Assembly (NCBI RefSeq): GCF_020447315.1
Contig: NZ_JAJADQ010000003.1
Coordinates: 124,001-188,000, forward strand
Length of the DNA stretch: 64,000 nt
Origin: Hymenobacter nitidus
GTDB taxonomy: Bacteria > Bacteroidota > Bacteroidia > Cytophagales > Hymenobacteraceae
Reading direction: 5' to 3'
Positions 37,297 to 43,564 of the stretch are shown here, one piece after another. The notes beneath the pieces are model-generated. The model was not told the origin of the DNA, made no database searches, and was given only the letters and a program-made list of their open reading frames with translations. A program made the translations under genes and the position numbers. The stretch's first letter is position 1. Every line of letters begins with the position of its first letter.

Positions 37297-38337
37297 TTAC
37301 AGCAGCTCTATTCCGCTGGCAGATAGTTCCTGACGCACTGCTTCGGGCCAGATGCTTACCTGCACTTCGCCGATGTGGCCTTTGCGCAGCATAAACATAC
37401 TCACCCGCGACTGACCAATGCCACCGCCAATGCTCTGGGGCAACTCGTCGGCGAGCAGCAGGCTGTGGAAATGCAGGTCCTTGCGCTCGGGGCAGCCACG
37501 CAACTCTAGCTGGCGCGTCAGGGCGGCTTTGTCGACCCGGATACCCATAGAGGACACCTCGAAAGACGTTTCCAGCACTGGGTTCCACAGCAGAATGTCG
37601 CCGTTCAGACCGTAGTGTCCGGCTTCGTTCTGGGTGCTCCAGTCGTCGTAGTCGGGGGCGCGGCCGTCGTGAATCTCCCCGTGGCTCAGCTCTCTGCCGA
37701 TACCCATCAGGAAAATTGCACCGAACTCCCTGGCCGCTTCGTGCTCCCGCTCCTTGGGCGTGAGGCCGGGGTACTTCCGAAGCAGGTCTTCGGCGTAGAT
37801 AAAGGTAATGGCCTCGGGCAGCACCGGCTCGATTTCCGGATACAGCTCAGCTACCTGCTGCTCAGTGGTTTTCAGGGCCGCGTAGATTTTTTCCACCGTG
37901 GCTTTCAGGAAGGAAATTGTGCGCTGCTCGGGAGCAATATGCTTTTCCCAATCCCACTGATCCACGTAAATGGAGTGAATCGGGCTGTAGTCTTCGTCGG
38001 GGCGCAGGGCGCGCATGTCGGTTAGCAGGCCCTTGCCCTGCTCGATGCCGAGCTCCTGCAGGCGCAGGCGTTTCCACTTGGCCAGCGAGTGTACCACCAC
38101 GGCGCGGCGCTCGTCGAGGGCTTTCACCGGGAAATGTACGGGGCGCTCAATGCCGTTCAGGTCGTCGTTGATGCCGGTACCGTCGAGAACGGCAATGGGC
38201 GAGGATACTTTCACCAGGTTCAGCTGGCGGCTTAGCTCTTTGGCAAAGCTTTCTTTCACGAAGCTGATAGCTTCTTCGGTTTTGAGCAGATCAGCTGGCG
38301 TCGTGAGCACGCCGGGGGTAATGAGGGTAGTTTCCAT
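37297..38337 (-). CDS. asnA: Aspartate-ammonia ligase (asparagine synthetase A)
   Basis: A 346-residue enzyme making asparagine from aspartate, ammonia and ATP (AMP-forming) in the cytoplasm. It has the class II aminoacyl-tRNA synthetase-like fold with AsnA signatures: FVKESFAKELSRQLNLVKVSSPI at the start, GINDDLNGIERPVHF, DYSPIHSIYVDQWDWEK, and the ATP-binding SIGGGIGQSRVSMFML with its catalytic Arg near the C-terminus. Length is normal (about 330 in enterobacteria). The gene has an AT-rich leader of about 280 bases with an Asn-rich leader peptide and attenuator (38474-38615), so it is probably controlled by the supply of charged tRNA-Asn. Confidence 0.96.
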   Translation of the reverse strand: METTLITPGVLTTPADLLKTEEAISFVKESFAKELSRQLNLVKVSSPIAVLDGTGINDDLNGIERPVHFPVKALDERRAVVVHSLAKWKRLRLQELGIEQGKGLLTDMRALRPDEDYSPIHSIYVDQWDWEKHIAPEQRTISFLKATVEKIYAALKTTEQQVAELYPEIEPVLPEAITFIYAEDLLRKYPGLTPKEREHEAAREFGAIFLMGIGRELSHGEIHDGRAPDYDDWSTQNEAGHYGLNGDILLWNPVLETSFEVSSMGIRVDKAALTRQLELRGCPERKDLHFHSLLLADELPQSIGGGIGQSRVSMFMLRKGHIGEVQVSIWPEAVRQELSASGIELL

Positions 38338-38473
38338 GAATAAAAATGGGTTGTTAGTGAATTTTGTTTGCGAGAAAATGAGGACGAAAAAGGCAATACA
38401 GTGCCGCCTGCCCTAACGGCAGTTTTTTTGTTTTTTCATAAGTGCTTTTTAAAGAATAATTAAATAGTTAGGT

Positions 38474-38506
38474 AAAAAAAAAGCCTCCCAAAACGATGGA
38501 AGGCTT
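38474..38506 (-). terminator. Attenuator terminator upstream of asnA
   Basis: On the minus strand AAGCCUUCC (38506-38498) pairs with GGGAGGCUU (38489-38481), all nine pairs formed with one U-G, around an 8-base loop. The stem runs into a tract of nine U including its last two bases. It lies inside the asnA leader, 137 bases before the asnA start and after no other long gene, so it is a conditional terminator. Confidence 0.85.
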
Positions 38507-38603
38507 ATAACTGGATTGTTGTTCTTTTTTGTTTTATATGAACAACAGCCTTCCACTCCCGGAATAAATTATTATTCGAGTTATTATTAAAAAGGCTGGT
38601 GCT
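38474..38603 (-). promoter_or_regulatory. Transcription attenuator of asnA with three alternative hairpins
   Basis: Four segments on the minus strand can pair in mutually exclusive ways. Segment 1 (38603-38592, AGCACCAGCCUU) pairs with segment 2 (38552-38541, AAGGCUGUUGUU) in 11 of 12 positions. Segment 2 (38554-38540, GGAAGGCUGUUGUUC) also pairs with GAACAAC (38524-38518) and AGCCUUCC (38505-38498), the antiterminator. Segment 3 (38506-38498) pairs with segment 4 (38489-38481), the terminator. The six Asn codons (38588-38580 and 38576-38568) lie between segments 1 and 2, where a stalled ribosome would cover segment 1 and leave segment 2 free. This is the layout of trp/his-type attenuators. 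Confidence 0.8.
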
Positions 38604-38615
38604 AAAAAATTGCAT
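38505..38615 (-). CDS. Asn-rich leader peptide of asnA
   Basis: A 36-codon frame starting at ATG 38615 with AGGG ending eight bases before the ATG, a rare Shine-Dalgarno-like site in this genome. The peptide begins MQFFSTSLF, then residues 10-16 read NNNSNNN (codons AAT AAT AAC TCG AAT AAT AAT), and it ends with a basic, Thr-containing tail and TAA at 38507-38505. The stop overlaps the first bases of the terminator stem. Six Asn in seven codons, in a leader whose downstream gene makes asparagine, is the expected signature of ribosome-mediated attenuation. The peptide itself is not expected to have another role. Confidence 0.82.
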   Translation of the reverse strand: MQFFSTSLFNNNSNNNLFREWKAVVHIKQKRTTIQL

Positions 38616-38744
38616 GTCTTGCCCTGATTGTGTTTAACGTTGCTAATAAAGAAGGAATATTTTAAACATCCAAATATCACGTTTATTTAAATGCAATATT
38701 TTTTTCATGATGTAGTATACACCTGCGCCTAAAACCGCCTTTAG

Positions 38745-39458
38745 CTAGTCGTTTACCCCCATTAGGCCATTGCGCACGTCGCGCACGGCATCGGTCAGGT
38801 AGCCGGGCAACTCGGCCTCGGGCTGCAGCAGCTGCAGCAGCCGCAGGTACTTGGCGCGGCCTTCCTGCAGCATGTGGGTGGGCACCTCAACGGTATACAG
38901 GCTGAAGGGCTCGACCTTTTGCACGCCCACCAGCAGGAACCGGTCGGCACCCAGGGCATCGAGGTAGAAGGCGGCCTGCCGGTCGTAGTCGTAGCCGCTG
39001 CACTGGGCCAGAAAGTGGTTGTAGTCGCGGGCCATCGTCGTTTTAAAATCGATGATGGTATAGCCCCGGTCGGTTTCGGGCGTTACCAGGTCGGCGCGCA
39101 GCTTGCACACGGTGTTGGTCGTGGGCTCCGTAAAGATGCAGCTGGGCTCGGGCACGCCGTTTTCCAGCAGCTCATTCAGGGTAGGATTCAGCTTGACGCC
39201 CTCCACCATCCACCACACCAGCGAGTCGTTGATACCAGGCTGGCCCGCTTCGTACAGCTCGGGCTCGAGCAGGGCCGTGTGAAAAGCCGTGCCCAGCCCC
39301 AGCGCCCCGCTCATCGAGGAGGGCTTCTGGTAACGCCCGTTCAGCGCGTCGCGCAACCGCGACAGGTCGGAGTTGGCAATGGCGGGCATGGCGCGGTAAT
39401 CGTCATAGGGCAGCCGGAGCAGATCGGGCCGACGGAAGGAGTCGTGTTGTATGGGCAT
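38745..39458 (-). CDS. PD-(D/E)XK nuclease-like protein (RecE/exonuclease VIII-type, DUF3799)
   Basis: A 237-residue protein with the full nuclease motif set: His60 in GTAFHTALL, Asp123 in CKLRADLV, Asp137 and Lys139 in IIDFKTT, and Q-x3-Y at Gln161-Tyr165 in YDYDRQAAFY. This matches the phage-type PD-(D/E)XK exonuclease family found in RecE and Cas4-like proteins. Phage members work with an annealing protein, but no RecT/Beta homologue or other phage gene is nearby, so it may serve in DNA repair or be a domesticated phage gene. The N-terminus (SFRRPDLLRLPYDDYRAMPAIANSDLSRL) has the usual yHaxxaiSkS-like entry helix. It ends 130 bases before the asnA leader. Confidence 0.88.
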   Translation of the reverse strand: MPIQHDSFRRPDLLRLPYDDYRAMPAIANSDLSRLRDALNGRYQKPSSMSGALGLGTAFHTALLEPELYEAGQPGINDSLVWWMVEGVKLNPTLNELLENGVPEPSCIFTEPTTNTVCKLRADLVTPETDRGYTIIDFKTTMARDYNHFLAQCSGYDYDRQAAFYLDALGADRFLLVGVQKVEPFSLYTVEVPTHMLQEGRAKYLRLLQLLQPEAELPGYLTDAVRDVRNGLMGVND

Positions 39459-39552
39459 AGCTGATGGGTCAACAACCAGAACCGGCGCATTGTCCCGGAT
39501 GTCTACGATATTTTCAGGCGGCTGGTACCACCGGGCACTAAGGCAAACCAGG

Positions 39553-39576
39553 AAGAGCTGCCGGCCGGCAGCTCTT
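39553..39576 (-). terminator. Palindrome after the HelD-like gene, probable terminator
   Basis: A perfect 24-bp palindrome (AAGAGCTGCCGG and its complement) beginning one base after the minus-strand stop at 39578. Ts follow it on the plus strand; the minus-strand tail is only weakly U-rich. Confidence 0.5.
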
Positions 39577-39577
39577 T

Positions 39578-41623
39578 TTAGACCGACAGGAACGTGGTAA
39601 GTTCCCCCGAATACGTTAGCGTGAGCTGGTGCATGGCCCGGGTGCAGGCCACGTAAAGCATGCTTTTATCTACCTCCGTCTTATAGGTGCGGGCCGAGGC
39701 AAAAGGCACGATGACCTCGTCGAATTCCAGGCCCTTGGCCAGATGAGCCGTGGTAATGACGACGCCTTCCTTAAAAGTCGTGGAATCGGCCGTGAGCAGA
39801 TGCACGCCCGGGGCCTGCAGCGCCCGGTGCGCCTGCTTGGCCTGCCGCAGCGTTTTGCAGATGATGCCCAGGGAATGATTGCCGGAACCCTGGAAGGCCA
39901 GCACCAGCTGCTGAATGGCCGCCAGCTCCTCTTGCTGGCCATCGAAGCGCACCACGGCGGGCTCCTGCCCGTGTCGTTCCAGTGGCATAATGTGCGGATT
40001 GGGGGCAATGCGCTGCGCGAAGGCCGTAATTTCCACCGTGGAGCGGTAGCTACGGTAGAGCTTGACAATATCGGCCTGGGGGAATACCCGCTCGATGGTT
40101 TCGGCCGAGGACGCGCTGTAGGGGTTCACCGTCTGGCTGACATCCCCCAGAATGGTTTTTCGGCACAGGAACAGACGCGACAACACGGCGTATTGCACGG
40201 GGGTGTAGTCCTGCATTTCGTCCACCAGCAAGTGCTTCACCTGCTCGTAGGCCGTGATGCCCTCCAGGCGCAGGCGCAGGTAAATCAGGGCAAACACGTC
40301 GGCGTACTCCAGGTGCAGGCGGTGGTCGAGCTTGAGCAGCTCGGGCCGGCCTACCCATTGGTAAAAGTCGCGGTAGAGGTCCAGCACGTTGTTGAACCGG
40401 AACATGCGCGGCAGCCCCTCCCCGATGGTGGCTTTCTCCTGCCCGGTCAGCTTGCGGCCCGCGGCATCCCGCACGTAGGCCCGGATATCGTTGGCCACCA
40501 GGGCGAAGCGCTTCAGGAGCGGCACCCGGTGGTAGGTCCGGAATTTTTGCTGCAGCACGGCAACCGGAACCACGGTCCGGCCCACTCGCAGGTCGGCCCA
40601 GGCGACGTAGGTATTCTCGATGTGGAGCAGGTACTGGTTCAGCTTGCTCAGGAACTCAAACGACGATTTGAACTGGATGCGCTCAATGAAAGCCGGCTCG
40701 TGGTCGTCGAGCAGCGCGGAAACCTGCTCGAAGAAGGTCTGGAACTGGTAGCGGCCTTCGAGCAAGTCGGTGGCCAGCTCTTCCATGCCCATCTCAGGAA
40801 TGTGCTCTTCCCCCAGCTCGGGCAACACGTTGGAGATATAGTCGGCGAAGACTTTGTTGGGCGAAATAATCAGAATGTCTTTGGCCGCAATGGTTTCCCG
40901 GTACCGGTACAGCAGAAACGCAATCCGGTGCAGGGCAATGGAGGTTTTGCCCGAGCCGGCCACGCCCTGAATCACCATCACCGTGGCGTCCTCGTTGCGA
41001 ATCACCGCATTCTGGTCGCGCTGAATGGTGGCGACGATATTCTTCATCTTGTCATCCGACGACTTGGCCAGCTCGCGCTGCAGCACGTCGTCGTGGATGT
41101 TCACGCCACTGTCGAGCATAAACTCCAGGCGGCCATCCCGGATTTTGTACTGCCGCTTTAGCTCGATGGTGCCCTTAATCGGGCCGGACGGGGTGGTATA
41201 GGACGCTTCCCCCAGCTCGAAATCGTAGAACATAGAGGAGATGGGGGCGCGCCAGTCATAAATCAGGTTCTGGCGCTGCTGCTCATCCAGGAAAGAGTAC
41301 ACGCCGATGTAAACCGGCATGGCGGCCTTGTTCGGGGCCGCGAAATCAATGCGGCCGAAGTACGGCGACTGGCCCAGCTTGAGGAGCTTGCGCTTGCGGG
41401 CCACGGCGGCACCGCCCGTAAAGGCCATGCGGTTGATGGATTGGCCGGCGGCCACCATGTCGGCGTCGTCCATGCCGGACTGGTGCTCGTGGATATACTG
41501 CTTTTTCTCCCGCAGCTCGTCGGAAAACTGCTTTACGGCATCATCCACCCGCTTCACGGCCAGCGTCAGCTTCTCCTTAATTACTTCCAGGTACTCTCGT
41601 TCTTCTTGTTCCGTTGCGTTCAT
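39578..41623 (-). CDS. HelD-like superfamily 1 helicase/RNA polymerase recycling factor
   Basis: A 681-residue UvrD/HelD-type ATPase. The ATG at 41623 begins MNATEQEEREYLEVIKEKL. Residues 1-60 form a long N-terminal coiled coil, as in HelD proteins that insert it into RNA polymerase channels. Walker A is at about 220-228 (GVAGSGKTS), Walker B at 466-470 (VDEMQ, Asp468, Glu469), followed by LGDVSQTVNPYS (motif III) and KLYRSYRSTVEIT (motif IV), with HLAKGLEFDEVIV and LYVACTRAMHQLTL (motifs V, VI) near the end. Known HelD proteins pull stalled RNA polymerase from DNA and in Gram-positives give rifampicin tolerance. The role in Bacteroidota is not established. Confidence 0.9.
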   Translation of the reverse strand: MNATEQEEREYLEVIKEKLTLAVKRVDDAVKQFSDELREKKQYIHEHQSGMDDADMVAAGQSINRMAFTGGAAVARKRKLLKLGQSPYFGRIDFAAPNKAAMPVYIGVYSFLDEQQRQNLIYDWRAPISSMFYDFELGEASYTTPSGPIKGTIELKRQYKIRDGRLEFMLDSGVNIHDDVLQRELAKSSDDKMKNIVATIQRDQNAVIRNEDATVMVIQGVAGSGKTSIALHRIAFLLYRYRETIAAKDILIISPNKVFADYISNVLPELGEEHIPEMGMEELATDLLEGRYQFQTFFEQVSALLDDHEPAFIERIQFKSSFEFLSKLNQYLLHIENTYVAWADLRVGRTVVPVAVLQQKFRTYHRVPLLKRFALVANDIRAYVRDAAGRKLTGQEKATIGEGLPRMFRFNNVLDLYRDFYQWVGRPELLKLDHRLHLEYADVFALIYLRLRLEGITAYEQVKHLLVDEMQDYTPVQYAVLSRLFLCRKTILGDVSQTVNPYSASSAETIERVFPQADIVKLYRSYRSTVEITAFAQRIAPNPHIMPLERHGQEPAVVRFDGQQEELAAIQQLVLAFQGSGNHSLGIICKTLRQAKQAHRALQAPGVHLLTADSTTFKEGVVITTAHLAKGLEFDEVIVPFASARTYKTEVDKSMLYVACTRAMHQLTLTYSGELTTFLSV

Positions 41624-41802
41624 CCGGTGCGGCTCTTGGGAAAGGGACCTCAAAGGTGCCATCAAATTCCGGTCGGCAGAAGCATTTCGCCTAGTTTATT
41701 AGGCGCGCGGCCTGCCGGCAGCGCAGCCGGGCGCCTGATTTTTCCTCGTGGGTCCTGCTGCTCACCCTGCTACCGCAAGTAGGTAGTAAGGTGCCGGAAT
41801 GG

Positions 41803-43044
41803 TTAAAAAGCTTCTCCGATGGAAAAGTAGATGCCGGAGCTGCCACCCGAGCCCACGCCGTAGTCCAGGCGGACGTTGAGCCGGTCGCGCTGGTTGAGGC
41901 GGAAGCGCCCTCCCACGCCACCCGCGAACTTCGTGCCCCGGACCGAGAAGTCGCGCAGCTGGTTGGCTACTTCGCCCACCGAGCCAAACACGGCCCCGTC
42001 GAACCGCCAGAACAGCTTCTGCCGGATTTCGGCCTGAAACGTCATCATCTGCCGGTCGCGGAAGCGGCCCTCGTAAATACCGCGCATCAGCGTGGCGTAG
42101 TTATAGATGGAGCCGCCCAGGTCGGCACCCATGGCGCTCAGCTCCCGAAACGGCACCCGGCCGCCGGTGTGAAACTGCCCCAGGTATTGCAGGGCCAGAA
42201 TGGTATTGGTGCTCTTGATAAGGGGCTGAAAGTGCCGGGCATCCACCTGAAAACGGTTGAAGCTGTAGTCGCTGCCGGCGTAGCGGCCGGCAAACAGGCC
42301 GTGCACGTGCAGGTACTGGCCGTGGTAGGTGGCCAGCACATTGTCGCGGCCGTCGTAGAGCACGGCGGGGCCGAAACCGGACGTATTGCCGCCCCCAGCC
42401 TCCCGGGTCGTGAGGTTTCCCTGTTGCAAATCGGTCTGAAACTTGTTTTGCCCGCCCTGCTCGCTGGGCTCCTCGTAGAGGATGTCGCGCAGGTGGGTGA
42501 AGCGGTACTGCAGGCCGGCAAAGACGTTGTGCTTCACCTTCCAGAGGGCCCGCTGATTGAAGATAAAGACGGTGTAATCAACCTGCGACTCATCGGCCTT
42601 GCGCGTCTCGTTGCCGATGCCGTAGTAGAAGTAATTCACGTCGTAGTAGCTCACCTCGCCCAGCAGATACAGCTTTTCACCGGGCGTGAAGATGTTGTGC
42701 GTCAGCTGCACGGAGGTCTGACCTTTCTGACTAATCCAGGCCCCGAGACGAACATTGGATTTGCGCGTGGTTGTGTCGGAGCCGAAGCGCCACACCGGCA
42801 ACGACGAAAGGGCAACAGCCAGGCCGGTTTCCTGCTGGGAGAACACCGAGGGAATAGGCACAAAATTGGGTTTGTCGCTGGGGGCAAACAGCCGGACGAG
42901 CCGGCCGGGCCGTTTGGCTTTTTCAGGCTCGACCTGGGGCGGGGCAACGGCCGCCGAATCGGAGCCCACGGGCGCCACCTGCGCCGAGCTCCACCCGCTG
43001 AGGCTGCAGAGCGTCGTAATCAGCACTAATCGGATAAACCACAT
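41803..43044 (-). CDS. Outer-membrane beta-barrel protein (BamA/TamA surface-antigen family)
   Basis: A 413-residue exported protein. The signal peptide is MWFIRLVLITTLCSLSGWSSA. A short linker with many Pro and Lys precedes a barrel of about 330 residues similar to the Omp85 surface antigen (D15) domain: FGPAVLYDGRDNVLATYHGQYLHV, FGSVGEVANQLRDF, AGGVGGRFRLNQRDRLNVRLDYGVG with its conserved R-x-D-x-G strands, and a terminal GIYFSIGEAF ending in Phe as barrel proteins do. It lacks POTRA repeats, so it resembles the stand-alone barrels common in Bacteroidota rather than BamA itself. Its cargo is unknown. Confidence 0.85.
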   Translation of the reverse strand: MWFIRLVLITTLCSLSGWSSAQVAPVGSDSAAVAPPQVEPEKAKRPGRLVRLFAPSDKPNFVPIPSVFSQQETGLAVALSSLPVWRFGSDTTTRKSNVRLGAWISQKGQTSVQLTHNIFTPGEKLYLLGEVSYYDVNYFYYGIGNETRKADESQVDYTVFIFNQRALWKVKHNVFAGLQYRFTHLRDILYEEPSEQGGQNKFQTDLQQGNLTTREAGGGNTSGFGPAVLYDGRDNVLATYHGQYLHVHGLFAGRYAGSDYSFNRFQVDARHFQPLIKSTNTILALQYLGQFHTGGRVPFRELSAMGADLGGSIYNYATLMRGIYEGRFRDRQMMTFQAEIRQKLFWRFDGAVFGSVGEVANQLRDFSVRGTKFAGGVGGRFRLNQRDRLNVRLDYGVGSGGSSGIYFSIGEAF

Positions 43045-43564
43045 ATTCGTTTTTATAGTCCAAAGCCCAGCGTTTGTGCTCCGGCCGCCTCACTTACGTG
43101 AATCCAGTCAACAAGAATCACGCGGCGGAGTTTTTCTTTTTGGTAACCTTCTCCGTACGGATGCCAGCAATTTCTTGCTGTAGTCGGCGTACCGGCCCAC
43201 CCGGCAGCTCTTGCGTCCTGTTCCTGTCAGCAGCGGGTGCCATTGTTCGGAAGGGGCGTTTTTTCGCGGTTGACAAGCCCCGCCGCCCCCCGGCCCGGCC
43301 GCCTGCTGCCTTGTTCCTCAGGCTCCTGCTGTACCATGTTGGGCAGAAAGCAGCGGGTCCTTTCTCGGGGCGTGCTAACATCCTATAACAAGATGCTAAA
43401 GGGTGGCACAGCAGCCTGCGCAGGCAAATTACATTTGCGTAGGTACTTCCCCCAAGTCCTGGCCGGTGCCGAAATTCCGGCGCGGGCCGGGCTGGTCAGC
43501 CCCTGGTCTTCCCTTTAGCGCGCTTCCCTACCCCGCCGTGAACAGCCGAAAAACGTCAGCACCA
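43045..43564. other. Divergent intergenic region upstream of the pectin block
   Basis: These 520 bases carry no supportable gene. They should hold the promoter of the GH78-to-DUF5703 block. The palindrome GCCTGCGCAGGC (43414-43425) lies four bases before the -7-like box at 43430. The rest shows no obvious regulator site, and no regulator gene (hybrid two-component system, AraC or sigma/anti-sigma pair) is adjacent. Confidence 0.45.
43430..43437 (+). promoter_or_regulatory. Putative -7 promoter box TACATTTG of the pectin block
   Basis: TACATTTG is a perfect TAnnTTTG match about 128 bases before the GH78 ATG. There is no TTTG at -33; instead the GCCTGCGCAGGC palindrome occupies the spacer, which would suit an operator. 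Confidence 0.4.

Noticed and set aside
38413..38439. Mini-frame ATG AAA AAA CAA AAA AAC TGC CGT TAG between the attenuator and asnA
   Set aside because: With eight codons and one Asn it has no control-codon run and no terminator partner; it is likely chance in an A-rich leader.
38449..38556. Alternative leader frame from GTG 38556 containing AAC AAC AAT
   Set aside because: It lacks an ATG, runs through the attenuator terminator and has only three Asn codons; the ATG frame at 38615 with six Asn codons and a stop at the terminator is far better.
38745..43044. The nuclease, HelD-like helicase and beta-barrel considered as a defence island
   Set aside because: No defence signature genes, toxin pairs or mobile ends are seen, and the gaps of more than 100 bases do not indicate one operon.
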